Shown here piece by piece: positions 1 through 12,157 of a stretch of DNA of 64,000 nt. The translations under genes and the position numbers were made by a program. The notes below the pieces were generated by a model that searched no databases, was not told where the DNA came from, and was given only the letters and a program-made list of their open reading frames with translations. The DNA lies in contig JAPYXD010000604.1 of assembly GCA_030998225.1 (NCBI GenBank), forward strand, positions 10,372,001-10,436,000, written 5' to 3'. Source of the DNA: Diplolepis rosae. Its lineage: Eukaryota > Arthropoda > Insecta > Hymenoptera > Diplolepididae. Each line of letters opens with the position of its first letter. The stretch's first letter is position 1.

Positions 1-365
1 TCTGTATATGCATTTCGGGAGTATTGAACTTTTTTATCAAACAAGGAACTTTTTGAGATTGCGTTATTATTTGTAAAAGTGTAACATTACAAGCTCACGT
101 TACTTTGGCATACATTGTGCAAGCCATCATTGTTTTGCGAAGGGAACAAGTGTTGGAGCAAACACTAGTGGCATAAAACTGACTGCCGATATGATACGAG
201 ACATTTCCAAAACTCATGTAATAAATTGACTTCATAGACGGTCGAAAAAAACTATGACGTCCTCCTATTCTTTAAAGTTTTAAATCTCTAGCTGATAGAG
301 AAAACCTTTACGAAGCGAAAGAATCGTATTAAGCAGTTCGCGTCGAATGGGAAGTTGGTTTTTTA

Positions 366-729
366 TTAAGGCCATGGACCAACCGGATCACGTGATTAGA
401 TTCCTACCTTATCATCATTTTCCATTTGTGTAACCCCATTTCTGTAAAAAATGAGATAATAAGTTGATAATTTGTGAGAGTAAATGAAATGCACAAAGGC
501 AAGTCTGTCTGGTTATAAATGTTTATAATTATAAAAAAAATGTTTGCAAAGAAATTTTTTTTCATAATTATGAACATTTATGACCAGAGAGACCTATAAT
601 AATGTATTTTATTTGATTCTACAAATTTTCAGTTACTTTTCTCAATTTTTATAGAAATGGGGTTACACAAACTGAAATGCCGGTAAAGTAGGAATCTAGT
701 CACGTGACCAGGTTGGTCCATGGCCTTAA
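366..729. mobile_element. TTAA-flanked MITE, GGCCATGG family, in satellite
   Basis: The ends read TTAAGGCCATGGACCAACC and its near-perfect reverse complement. The interior has TCACGTGAC motifs near both ends and a central hairpin of TAAATGTTTATAATTAT and its complement. Units without the element run straight through the site, so the insertion point is clear. Non-autonomous; no transposase. The same family occurs at 2460, 19792, 26221, 43353 and 57884. Confidence 0.85.
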
Positions 730-2459
730 AGAAAAAATATAAAATTTTCTGGAATTTGTGGTCTATTTGAATGCTCAATTGCTCCGAGCTAAGCGGCATT
801 TCTGATTCGTAGTTTAGCATGGATGATAAAGCAAAGTTTCAACTTCATATTGCAGAAAAGTATGTCAAGTAAAAGTGCATAGAACTTGAGATTTTGCTCT
901 TTTCGCAGTTGCATAAATTCGTCTAACTTGCCAGAAATCAAATTTTCTGAATGCCAGATATGAGATGAAAATCGTCTCACAACTTCTGTCGGACCGCTTG
1001 AAGTCGAACTCAAAAGCAGGTAGCAGATCATGACAATGGAAGCAATAAACTGTACGCGTGGCGTACTCTTAATTGAAAATTAATATTATCCCTCATTAGC
1101 CCATGAGATAGAAAATCGTTAAGTTTTCTTGCAAAACACATAATATGAGTGTCATGCATGAAATCATAAATATTTGAGAAAATCATGCGTCACATGCATT
1201 CAGAAATATGGTTTTTCCATTAGAATTTCTGTATATGCATTTCTGGATTATTCAAATTATTTATCAAACAAGTAACTTTTTGAGATTGCGTTACTCTTTG
1301 TAAAAGAGTAACATTTCAAGCTCACGTGACTACGGAAGACATGGGGCAAGCCATCAGTGTTTTGCGAAGGGAACAAGTGTTGGAGCAAACACTAGTGGCA
1401 TAAAACTGACTGCCGATATGATACGAGACATTTCCAAAACTCATGTAATAAATTGACTTCGTAGACGGTCGAAAAAAACTATGACGTCCTCCTATTCTTT
1501 AAAGTTTTAAATGTCCAGCTGATAGACAAAACCTTAACGAAGCGAAAGAATCGTATTAAAAAGTTCGCGTCGAATGGTAAGTTGGTTTTTTATTCAAAAA
1601 AAAATATAAAATTTTCTGGAAATTGTGGTCTATTTGAATGCTCAATTGCTCAGAGCTAAACGGCATTTCTGATTCGTAGTTTAGCATGGATGATAAAGCA
1701 AACTTTCAACTTCATATTGCAGAAAAGTATGACAAGTAAAAGTGCATAGAACTTTAGATTTTGCTCTTTTCGCAGTTGCATAAATTCGTCTAACTTGACA
1801 GAAATCAAATATTCTGAATGCCAGATATTAGACGAAAATCGTCTCACAACTTCTGTCGGACCGCTTAAAGTCGAACTCAAAAGCAGGTAGCAGATCATGA
1901 CAATGGAAGCAATAAACTGAACGCGTGGCGTACTATTTTTTTTAAATTAATATTATCCCTCATTAGCCCATGAGATTGAAAATCGTTAAGTTTTCTTGCA
2001 AAACACATAATATGAGTGTCATGCATGAAATCATAAATATTTGAGAAAATCATGCGTCACTTGCATTCAGAAATATGTTTTTTCCATTAGAATTTCCGAA
2101 TATGCATTTCTGGATTATTAAAATTATTTATCAAACAATTAACTTTTTGAGATTGCGTTACTCTTTGTAATAGAGTAACATTTCAAGCTCACGTGACTAC
2201 GGCAGACATGGGGCAAGCCATCAGTGTTTTGCGAAGGGAACAAGTGTTGGAGCAAACACTAGTGGCATAAAACTGACTACCGATATGATACGAGACATTT
2301 CCAAAACTCATGTAATAAATTGACTTCGTAGACGGTCGAAAAAAACTATGACGTCCTCCTATTCTTTAAAGTTTTAAATCTCTAGCTGATAGAGAAAACC
2401 TTTACGAAGCGAAAGAATCGTATTAAGCAGTTCGCGTCGAATGGGAAGTTGGTTTTTTA

Positions 2460-2824
2460 TTAAGGCCATGGACCAACCGGATCACGTGACTAGATTCCTA
2501 CCTTATCATCATTTTCCATTTGCGTAACCTCATTTCTGTAAAAAATGAGATAATAAGTTGAAAATTTGTGAGAGTAAATGAAATGTATAAAGGCAAGTCT
2601 GTCTGGTTTTAAATGTTTATAATTATAAAAAAAAATTTTTGCAAAGAAATTTTTTTTCATAATTATGAACATTTATGACCAGAGAGACCTATAATAATGT
2701 ATTTTATTTGATTCTACAAATTTTCAGTTACTTTTCTCAATTTTTATAGAAATGGGGTTACACAAACTGAAATGCCGGTAAAGTAGGAATCTAGTCACGT
2801 GACCAGGTTGGTCCATGGCCTTAA
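2460..2824. mobile_element. Second copy of GGCCATGG MITE in satellite
   Basis: Same element at the same position in the satellite unit as the copy at 366, and almost identical to it. It was therefore co-amplified with the unit rather than inserted independently. TTAA lies at 2460-2463 and 2821-2824. Confidence 0.85.
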
Positions 2825-3880
2825 AGAAAAAATATAAAATTTTCTGGAATTTGTGGTCTATTTGAATGCTCAATTGCTCCGAGCTAAACGGCATTTCTGA
2901 TTCGTAGTTTAGCATGGATGATAAAGCAAAGTTTCAACTTCATATTGCAGAAAAGTATGTCAAGTAAAAGTGCATAGAACTTGAGATTTTGCTCTTTTCG
3001 CAGTTGCATAAATTCGTCTAACTTGCCAGAAATCAAATTTTCTGAATGCCAGATATGAGACGAAAATCGTCTCACAACTTCTGTCGGACCGCTTGAAGTC
3101 GAACTCAAAAGCAGGTAGCAGATCATGACAATGGAAGCAATAAACTGTACGCGTGGCGTACTCTTAATTGAAAATTAATATTATCCCTCATTAGCCCATG
3201 AGATAGAAAATCGTTAATTTTTCTTGCAAAACACATAATATGAGTGTCATGCATGAAATCATAAATATTTGAGAAAATCATGCGTCACATGCATTCAGAA
3301 ATATGGTTTTTCCATTAGAATTTCTGTATATGCATTTCTGGATTATTCAAATTATTTATCAAACAAGTAACTTTTTGAGATTGCGTTACTCTTTGTAAAA
3401 GAGTAACATTTCAAGCTCACGTGACTACGGAAGACATGGGGCAAGCCATCAGTGTTTTGCGAAGGGAACAAGTGTTGGAGCAAACACTAGTGGCATAAAA
3501 CTGACTGCCGATATGATACGAGACATTTCCAAAACTCATGTAATAAATTGACTTCGTAGACGGTCGAAAAAAACTATGACGTCCTCCTATTCTTTAAAGT
3601 TTTAAATGTCCAGCTGATAGACAAAACCTTAACGAAGCGAAAGAATCGTATTAAAAAGTTCGCGTCGAATGGTAAGTTGGTTTTTTATTCAAAAAAAAAA
3701 ATATAAAATTTTCTGGAATTTGTGGTCTATTTGAATGCTCAATTGCTCCGAGCTAAACGGCATTTCTGATTCGTAGTTTAGCATGGATGATAAAGCAAAG
3801 TTTCAACTTCATATTGCAGAAAAGTATGTCAAGTAAAAGTGCATAGAACTTGAGATTTTGCTCTTTTCGCAGTTGCATAA

Positions 3881-6800
3881 TTTAAATAATCCTGAAATGC
3901 ATATACAGAAATTCTAATGGAAAAACCATATTTCTGAATGCAAGTGACGCATGATTTTCTCAAATATTTATGATTTCATGCATGGCACTCATATTATGTG
4001 TTTTGCAAGAAAACTTAACTATTTTCAATCTCATGGGCTAATGAGGGATAATATTAATTTTCAATTAGGAGTACGCCACGAGTACAGTTTATTGCATCCA
4101 TTGTCATGATCTGCTACCTGCTTTTGAGTTCGACTTCAAGCGGTCCGACAGAAGTTGTGAGACGATTTTCGTCTCATATCTGGCATTCAGAAAATTTGAT
4201 TTCTGGCAAGTTAGACGAATTTATGCAACTGCGAAAAGAGCAAAATCTCAAGTTCTATGCACTTTTACTTGACATACTTTTCTGCAATATGAAGTTGAAA
4301 CACTGCTTTATCATCCATGCTAAACTACGAATCAGAAATGCCGTTGTAGCTCGGAGCAATTGTACGTTCAAATAGACCCCAAATTCCCGAAAATTATATA
4401 TTTTTTTTTTTAATAAAAAACCAACTTCCCATTCGACGCGAACTTTTTAATACGATTCTTTCGCTTCGTTAAGGTTTTGTCTATCAGCTGGACATTTAAA
4501 ACTTTAAAGAATAGGAGGACGTCATAGTTTCTTTCGACCGTCTACGAAGTCAATTTATTACATGTGTTTTGGAAATGTCTGGTATCATATCGGCAGTCAG
4601 TTTTATGCCACTAGTGTTTGCTCCAACACTTGTTCCCTTCGCAAAACACTGATGGCTTGCCCCATGTCTTCCGTAGTCACGTGAGCTTGAAATGTTACTC
4701 TTTTACAAAGAGTAACGCAATCTCAAAAAGTTACTTGTTTGATAAATAATTTGAATAATCCAGAAATGCATATACAGAAATTCTAATGGAAAAACCATAT
4801 TTCTGGATGCAAGTGACGCATGATTTTCTCAAATATTTATGATTTCATGCATGACACTCATATTATGTGTTTTGCAAGAAAACTTAACGATTTTCAATCT
4901 CATGGGCTAATGAGGGATAATATTAATTTTCAATTAGGAGTACGCCACGCGTACAGTTTATTGCATCCATTGTCATGATCTGCTACCTGCTTTTGAGTTT
5001 GACTTCAAGCGGTCCGACAGAAGTTGTTAGACGATTTTCGTCTCATATCTGGCATTCAGAAAATTTGATTTCTGGCAAGTTAGACGAATTTATGCAACTG
5101 CGAAAAGAGCAAAATCTCAAGTTCTATGCACTTTTACTTGACATACTTTTCTGCAATATGAAGTTGAAACATTGCTTTATCATCCATGCTAAACTACGAA
5201 TCAGAAATGCCGTTGTAGCTCGGAGCAATTGTACGTTCAAATAGACCCCAAATTCCCGAAAATTATATATTTTTTTTTAATAAAAAACCAACTTCCCATT
5301 CGACGCGAACTTTTTAATACGATTCTTTCGCTTCGTTAAGGTTTTGTCTATCAGCTGGACATTTAAAACTTTAAAGAATAGGAGGACGTCATAGTTTCTT
5401 TCGACCGTCTACGAAGTCAATTTATTACATGAGTTTTGGAAATGTCTCGTATCATATCGGCAGTCAGTTTTATGCCACTAGTGTTTGCTCCAACACTTGT
5501 TCCCTTCGCAAAACACTGATGGCTTGCCCCATGTCTTCCGTAGTCACGTGAGCTTGAAATGTTACTCTTTTACAAAGAGTAACGCAATCTCAAAAAGTTA
5601 CTTGTTTGATAAATAATTTGAATAATCCAGAAATGCATATACAGAAATTCTAATGGAAAAACCATATTTCTGGATGCAAGTGACGCATGATTTTCTCAAA
5701 TATTTATGATTTCATGCATGACACTCATATTATGTGTTTTGCAAGAAAACTTAACGATTTTCAATCTCATGGGCTAATGAGGGATAATATTAATTTTCAA
5801 TTAGGAGTACGCCACGCGTACAGTTTATTGCATCCATTGTCATGATCTGCTACCTGCTTTTGAGTTCGACTTCAAGCGGTCCGACAGAAGTTGTGAGACG
5901 ATTTTCGTCTCATATCTGGCATTCAGAAAATTTGATTTCTGGCAAGTTAGACGAATTTATGCAACTGCGAAAAGAGCAAAATCTCAAGTTCTATGCACTT
6001 TTACTTGACATACTTTTCTGCAATATGAAGTTGAAACATTGCTTTATCATCCATGCTAAACTACGAATCAGAAATGCCGTTGTAGCTCGGAGCAATTGTA
6101 CGTTCAAATAGACCCCAAATTCCCGAAAATTATATATTTTTTTTTTTAATAAAAAACCAACTTCCCATTCGACGCGAACTTTTTAATACGATTCTTTCGC
6201 TTCGTTAAGGTTTTGTCTATCAGCTGGACATTTAAAACTTTAAAGAATAGGAGGACGTCATAGTTTCTTTCGACCGTCTACGAAGTCAATTTATTACATG
6301 TGTTTTGGAAATGTCTCGTATCATATCGGCAGTCAGTTTTATGCCACTAGTGTTTGCTCCAACACTTGTTCCCTTCGCAAAACACTGATGGCTTGCCCCA
6401 TGTCTTCCGTAGTCACGTGAGCTTGAAATGTTACTCTTTTACAAAGAGTAACGCAATCTCAAAAAGTTACTTGTTTGATAAATAATTTGAATAATCCTGA
6501 AATGCATATACAGAAATTCTAATGGAAAAACCATATTTCTGAATGCAAGTGACGCATGATTTTCTCAAATATTTATGATTTCATGCATGGCACTCATATT
6601 ATGTGTTTTGCAAGAAAACTTAACTATTTTCAATCTCATGGGCTAATGAGGGATAATATTAATTTTCAATTAGTAGTACGCCACGAGTACAGTATATTGC
6701 ATCCATTGTCATGATCTGCTACCTGCTTTTGAGTTCGACTTCAAGCGGTCCGACAGAAGTTGTGAGACGATTTACGTCTAATAAATGGCATTCAGAAAAA

Positions 6801-8511
6801 TTGATTTCTGGCAAGTTAGACGAATTTATGCAACTGCGAAAAGAGCAAAATCTCAAGTTCTATGCACTTTTACTTGACATACTTTTCTGCAATATGAAGT
6901 TGAAACATTGCTTTATCATCCATGCTAAACTACGAATCAGAAATGCCGTTGTAGCTCGGAGCAATTGTACGTTCAAATAGACCCCAAATTCCCGAAAATT
7001 ATATATTTTTTTTTTTAATAAAAAACCAACTTCCCATTCGACGCGAACTTTTTAATACGATTCTTTCGCTTCGTTAAGGTTTTGTCTATCAGCTGGACAT
7101 TTAAAACTTTAAAGAATAGGAGGACGTCATAGTTTCTTTCGACCGTCTACGAAGTCAATTTATTACATGAGTTTTGGAAATGTCTCGTATCATATCGGCA
7201 GTCAGTTTTATGCCACTAGTGTTTGCTCCAACACTTGTTCCCTTCGCAAAACACTGATGGCTTGCCCCATGTCTTCCGTAGTCACGTGAGCTTGAAATGT
7301 TACTCTTTTACAAAGAGTAACGCAATCTCAAAAAGTTACTTGTTTGATAAATAATTTGAATAATCCTGAAATGCATATACAGAAATTCTAATGGAAAAAC
7401 CATATTTCTGAATGCAAGTGACGCATGATTTTCTCAAATATTTATGATTTCATGCATGGCACTCATATTATGTGTTTTGCAAGAAAACTTAACTATTTTC
7501 AATCTCATGGGCTAATGAGGGATAATATTAATTTTCAATTAGGAGTACGCCACGAGTACAGTTTATTGCATCCATTGTCATGATCTGCTACCTGCTTTTG
7601 AGTTCGACTTCAAGCGGTCCGACAGAAGTTGTGAGACGATTTTCGTCTCATATCTGGCATTCAGAAAATTTGATTTCTGGCAAGTTAGACGAATTTATGC
7701 AACTGCGAAAAGAGCAAAATCTCAAGTTCTATGCACTTTTACTTGACATACTTTTCTGCAATATGAAGTTGAAACATTGCTTTATCATCCATGCTAAACT
7801 ACGAATCAGAAATGCCGTTGTAGCTCGGAGCAATTGTACGTTCAAATAGACCCCAAATTCCCGAAAATTATATATATTTTTTTTTAATAAAAAACCAACT
7901 TCCCATTCGACGCGAACTTTTTAATACGATTCTTTCGCTTCGTAAAGGTTTTCTCTATCAGCTAGAGATTTAAAACTTTAAAGAATAGGAGGACGTCATA
8001 GTTTTTTTCGACCGTCTACGAAGTCAATTTATTACATGAGTTTTGGAAATGTCTCGTATCATATCGGCAGTCAGTTTTATGCCACTAGTGTTTGCTCCAA
8101 CACTTGTTCCCTTCGCAAAACACTGATGGCTTGCCCCATGTCTTCCGTAGTCACGTGAGCTTGAAATGTTACTCTTTTACAAAGAGTAACGCAATCTCAA
8201 AAAGTTACTTGTTTGATAAATAATTTGAATAATCCAGAAATGCATATACAGAAATTCTAATGGAAAAACCATATTTCTGGATGCAAGTGACGCATGATTT
8301 TCTCAAATATTTATGATTTCATGCATGACACTCATATTATGTGTTTTGCAAGAAAACTTAACGATTTTCAATCTCATGGGCTAATGAGGGATAATATTAA
8401 TTTTCAATTAGGAGTACGCCACGCGTACAGTTTATTGCTTCCATTGTCATGATCTGCTACCTGCTTTTGAGTTCGACTTCAAGCGGTCCGACAGAAGTTG
8501 TGAGACGATTC
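3881..8511 (+). repeat. Right satellite block, forward orientation
   Basis: Five complete units and two partial ones lie in forward orientation. The block starts about 220 bp upstream of the recurrent open frame, at TTTAAATAATCCTGAAATG. The join with the left block is therefore an inversion junction in which part of the unit is missing, not a neat mirror image. Two sequence variants alternate (for example CATGGCACTC versus CATGACACTC, and AATCCTGAAATG versus AATCCAGAAATG), which hints at a weak multi-unit period. Confidence 0.9.
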
Positions 8512-8815
8512 GTCCTATAGCATATATGCACATATGCAATCTTCGCGGACTTCGCACATGTAGGGTTAAAATATAAGGAGTGTTTTTTGCGGTAATTTTT
8601 ATTTAACTCGAAGTCGAAATATTGTCGCGTGTCCCAAGGGTTGTACGCGTGTAAGTGTCATCCCGAAATTAGGTATAAAAGTCTTTTGATTTATAGAGGT
8701 ATTGTTTATTGCTTCTATTGTATTTTTTCGCTACCTGATCTAGGGATAAATTTCCGTCTCTTATGAGAATCTTTCTTTATTTTTCGTCTCAAATTCGTCA
8801 CAAGTTTGGGTTTGA
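8512..8815. other. Intergenic/intronic, nothing recognised
   Basis: Sequence after the satellite truncation point. It has no convincing open frame, splice-flanked exon or repeat match elsewhere in the window. Confidence 0.5.
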
Positions 8816-9260
8816 GACGTCTCAAACTTCTATATCATCACTTATTCTTTATTATATTACCGATATTTTTGGGCATGGAAAGCACTCAAGCTAGAAAAGT
8901 AACTATACAATTTTTTTTTTATATTTTGGGGTATTTTTATTTATTTTTTTATTTTATTTGTAACTTTTTTTACAATCGTGTTACCTTATTTTCGATTCCA
9001 AAAAAATGGCTACACATTATATGGAACAAAATAAAAAAATAATCATGACAATTGATTAAAAAACAAAAAAGTTATTCAAAGTGAAAAAATGCCAAAAAAA
9101 TGCCCAAAAAACTGAAAATTTTTAGTTTGAAAATACATAAAGGTGCTGGAATATTTAACAAGCTCCGAAATCTTTCTAAATAAAGTTACTAAACAAAAAA
9201 AAATTATATGGAAGGTTTAAACTCAAAAAATAAAATATTAAAGGTGGTGGATCCCCTTAA
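8816..9260 (-). mobile_element. Fragment of GGGATCCGCC-family TTAA element
   Basis: Reverse-complementary to about 44135-44575 over its whole length, including ATTTTTGGGCATGGAAAG and AAAATAAAAAAATAATCATG. The outer end GTGGATCCCCTTAA at 9247-9260 matches the family terminus. The other terminus is missing, so this is a truncated copy. The short open frame at 8806-9042 is low-complexity and not a gene. Confidence 0.7.
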
Positions 9261-9828
9261 GGAAGATCGACCTATTCACCCTGGCGAAAGTTTCGGATTG
9301 GAATTTAATCTGAACGAATTGGAGCTATAAAGTAACATTCCAAACTAATCCGAAAAGCGTTTCAAATTCCGTTCGAAGCAAATCGTCTGACAATCAATAA
9401 AAATCAACCCAAATTATTCCGACTTAATCTGATACTTTAATCCGAGCTTGGGTCTGTCTAAACTCAAGTTTTAATTCGAGTCGATTCGAATTATTCCGGA
9501 TTCGGAAACATTCAGATTAAAAATTTGGTTTGGGTCAACCTGATCTCGGATTTCTTTGGATTCATTCAAATTGAAAACTTGGTTTGGATTAATTCGGATT
9601 GATTTTCAATCAATTTGCTTCAAACGAGATTCAAAACGTTTTTCGGATTGGCTCGATAACTTTTAGAAACCAGAGAAAATAGAAGAGAAATTTATTTCAA
9701 TGTATTTTGGAAGGAGCAGCAATACATTTTCAATTATTTTGGCTGAAAATTATTCGTTACTTTTAATCTCATTTTTTCTGCTTCTAATAAAGTGTTATTT
9801 GGTTTGAGGTTATATCAATGATTCTTCT
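9257..9828. mobile_element. GGAAGATCRACC-family TTAA element, interrupted
   Basis: Starts TTAAGGAAGATCGACC and shares its TTAA with the end of the preceding fragment. The interior AGAAACCAGAGAAAATAGA and the end with AGGTTATATCAATGATTC match both arms of the element at about 26037-26836. It is interrupted by a different element at about 9278-9658. Confidence 0.6.
9278..9658. mobile_element. TTCGGATT-saturated foldback element, copy 1
   Basis: Begins CCCTGGCGAAAGTTTCGGAT, like 39829 and the reverse of the ends at 40299 and 62461. The body is almost entirely repeats of TTCGGATT or AATCCGAA and slight variants, in both orientations, and folds on itself around the centre. The right terminus appears lost. 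No coding capacity. Confidence 0.7.
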
Positions 9829-10065
9829 TACATTTTTGGTTCAAAAATAACTTAAATATTATTGTAGTTTAAAATAAGTCTTTTTAAAATCCAGTACACC
9901 AATAGAAATTATTTTAAGATTACAATATGAATCACCAAAGCCATTTTTACCAAATTTTAGTTAAAAATAGGACAAATTAAAGAAAAATATACACTGTTAG
10001 ATATTTCTATATTAAACTTCCATTACATGCAATGGAGGTTTTTTTCACTGACGTATATTAAATTT
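9829..10065. other. AT-rich intronic sequence
   Basis: No open frame, splice sites or repeat family recognised. Confidence 0.4.
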
Positions 10066-10327
10066 GAAAAATTCAAAATTTCAAGAATTCGAAACCATCC
10101 GAATCCTTAAAACACAAAAAACACGACCAAATTTGGACCAAAAAACATTACCACAAAATAAACAAACATGAGAAAAACCAACAAAAAAGGAGGAAAGAAA
10201 AAGAAGGCAACCTTCCAAAACCCCTTCCTTCTTTTTCTTTCTTTCGTCCTCTTTTGTCCAAAGGTCCCGTTTTTTTGTGTATTGAGGATTCGAACGGTTT
10301 CGAATTCTTGAAATTTTGAATTATAAT
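10066..10327. repeat. Inverted repeat, about 55-bp arms
   Basis: AATTTCAAGAATTCGAAACC near 10076 pairs with its complement ending near 10320. The centre is purine-rich (GGAGGAAAGAAAAAGAAGG). The reverse-strand open frame over 10107-10382 is a by-product of the hairpin and not a credible protein. Confidence 0.6.
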
Positions 10328-10757
10328 TTTGTTTGGACGTTGGAGGGAATTTGAGTTTGTAGTGATACGAGTTCGAATTCAATTTAAAATTTGAAAAACT
10401 TCCATCTTAAAAAATACAAACTTTTATTTAAATTTAAATACACATGTGTATATATTTTAATAATGTTCGCTAATTTTAATATATTTTGATTGAAAATTTA
10501 TTAAGTTTAATATGAATTTATATTAATGTTTCATAATATACAAATCTATTAATTTTAATTTACCACTTAATTGTATATTAAAGACTATTAATTAATAAGA
10601 TGATAAATAATATTAATATATTATTATTAATATATTATATATTATATTAATAAAAATTAATAAGATTTTCAACAGTGTTGATAAGATATGGATAAGGGTC
10701 ATTCCATATTAGATTGACAGTCGATGTCGCAGATTTGAACGAGATAATTTTTTTTCG
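10328..10757. other. Very AT-rich spacer
   Basis: Runs of A/T with ATTAATATATTATT-type words. At about 10697 the phrase GGGTCATTCCATATTAGATT resembles GGGTAGTTCCATATCAGATT at 22672, which starts another foldback element. This suggests a shared terminus family. Confidence 0.4.
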
Positions 10758-11707
10758 GTTCTTTATCAACAATAAAAAGACACGTATTTATTGTTTGGCC
10801 AAAAAAAAATTTTTTACAAGTATACGATTTTTCGAATTTTCTAAGAAATGATATTTTCGACATAGCGAGCGCACTTTCAAGCCTGTTTATCTTGAAAACA
10901 ATTGTTCGCAGGAAAATTTTTCCAAATTACGAAAATTAGGGTTTTGACTCTTCTTTACAGAGATTGTTGCGAAAAAATTGTTTAAATATTTTTTAACATA
11001 CAAAAGCAAAGAAATAAACGCAAAAATGTTTTTTCCAAATTTGGCCCCTTTCGAAATTTTTTTTTTCCTGGATTGAGGTTCTTTGAAGTCTTTTATAAAA
11101 TATGACGATTGAATCAAAATGGCTGGATCATTGATTCGGAAGTTATGGAATTTTGAAGATTTTATGCGGCTTCGCGCGCAATCCGGGCGCTTCCACACGC
11201 AGCGAGCGTTTACCTTTACTTTTAGTGCTAATAACTTACGCCCGGTAAAACGCTAGCCGCGTGTGGAAACGCCCGGATTGCGCGCGAGGCCGTGACAGGC
11301 TCTTCAAAATTCCATAACTTCCGAATCAATGATCCAGCCATTTTTATTCAATCGTCATATTTTATAACAGACTTCAAAGAACTTAAATCCACGAAAAAAA
11401 AAAATTTCGAAAGGGGCCAAATTTGAAAAAAAACATTTTTGCGCTTATTTCTTTACTTTTGTATGTTAAAAAATATTCAAACAATTTTTGCGCAACAATC
11501 TCTGTAAAGAAGAGTCAAAACCCTAATTTTCGTAATTTGGAAAAATTTTTCTGCGAATAATTGTTTTCAAGATAAACAGGCTTGAAAGTGCGCTCGCTAT
11601 GTCGAAATTATCATTTCTTAGAAAATTCGAAAAATCGTATACTTGTAAAAAATTTTTTTTTGGCCAAACAAAAAAATACGCGTCTATTTATTATTGATAA
11701 AGAATTG
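10758..11707. repeat. Long palindrome, arms about 455 bp, GC-rich tip
   Basis: The left arm (about 10758-11215) is the reverse complement of the right arm (about 11240-11707) with only scattered differences and small indels. A loop of about 25-30 bp separates them. The tip of each arm is unusually GC-rich (GCGCGCAATCCGGGCG, GCGTGTGGAAACGCCC) compared with the A/T-rich stems. The reverse-strand open frame at 10887-11198 lies wholly in one arm and looks like no known protein. Probably a foldback or MITE-like element of the same terminus group as 22672-24375. Confidence 0.85.
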
Positions 11708-12044
11708 TTAAAGATTTAAAGAAAGAGCATTTGAATACCTTTGACAGTAAAAATGCTTTAAATATCAAATTCCTAAAAATAAAAAAATCCTGAAAGACCC
11801 TTTGTAAGAATTTACAATCCTTAAAAAAATTGTATCAAACTAAAATTTTTTTCAATATTTTTTACCTGCAGAAAAAGCTAAGAATTGAGGATTTGCAGAG
11901 ATAAATTTTTATTCAGAGCTTTATATTCCGATCTAAAAGAGTCGATAATGTTTTCTTGCATATAAACAGCTGTTCTCAGGCAATAGATTTTCCAAGGTTG
12001 CAAACCGTTCGTTTTCTGAAGAAGCCTTGAATTTTACATTTCAG
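11708..12044. other. Intron sequence upstream of the PDZ exon
   Basis: AT-rich, with no repeat recognised. It ends in the acceptor TTTTACATTTCAG at 12032-12044. Confidence 0.6.
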
Positions 12045-12157
12045 ATCCTTGAGTGGTCTGGGATGTCATTGGTCGATCGAAGTTTTAAGGATGTGGGACA
12101 AATAATCGAAAGAAGTAGTGATGTAGCGGAACTCGTTATTGAACAAGGAACTGGCAC
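12045..12157 (+). CDS. RIM/Fife-family active-zone scaffold, exon with PDZ C-terminal half
   Basis: This exon codes for ILEWSGMSLVDRSFKDV followed by GQIIERSSDVAELVIEQ. That is the pattern of the last third of a PDZ domain: the (V/I)LEWNG turn, the second helix with F-xx-V-xx-II, and the final strand with ELVIE. RIM, Piccolo and Fife PDZ domains have the same phrase. In those proteins the PDZ binds partners such as ELKS/CAST or calcium-channel tails at presynaptic active zones; this is family knowledge, not shown here. The acceptor is TTTCAG|ATC and the donor GGCAC|GTGAGT. The exon enters in phase 0 and leaves with two bases over. The first half of the domain is not found in the window, so the gene begins further left. 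I leave the symbol open because RIM and Fife cannot be separated by eye. Confidence 0.85.

Larger units (their letters stand above)
1..3880 (-). repeat. Left satellite block, reverse orientation
   Basis: Three complete units and flanking parts lie in the reverse orientation. Two of them carry the same MITE at the same place (366-729 and 2460-2824), 2,095 bp apart. This block is therefore organised as a two-unit higher-order repeat: one unit with the insertion and one without. The last unit stops abruptly at about 3880, after the segment GCAGTTGCATAA. Confidence 0.9.
1..8511. repeat. Satellite array, unit about 868 bp, with one orientation switch
   Basis: The same unit recurs end to end. On the right, equivalent points fall at 4106, 4975, 5842, 6711, 7580 and about 8449 (spacing 867-869 bp). 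On the left, in reverse orientation, they fall at 1031, 1898 and 3126 (spacing 867 and 1228). The 1228 spacing is one unit plus an inserted 361-bp MITE. Copies differ by few substitutions, so amplification or homogenisation is recent. The array runs off the left edge and ends on the right inside a truncated unit, just after a GAGACGATT motif. An 80-89 codon open frame recurs in every unit, but near-identity of the units preserves it trivially and it resembles no protein I know. The PDZ exon at 12045 begins mid-domain and no earlier exon is visible, so the array probably lies inside an intron of that gene. Confidence 0.93.

Noticed and set aside
4106..7849. Conserved 89-codon open frame in every forward satellite unit (and an 80-codon form in reverse units)
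   Set aside because: The units are nearly identical DNA, so an open frame is preserved without selection. The peptide has no recognisable domain and no promoter or splice context.
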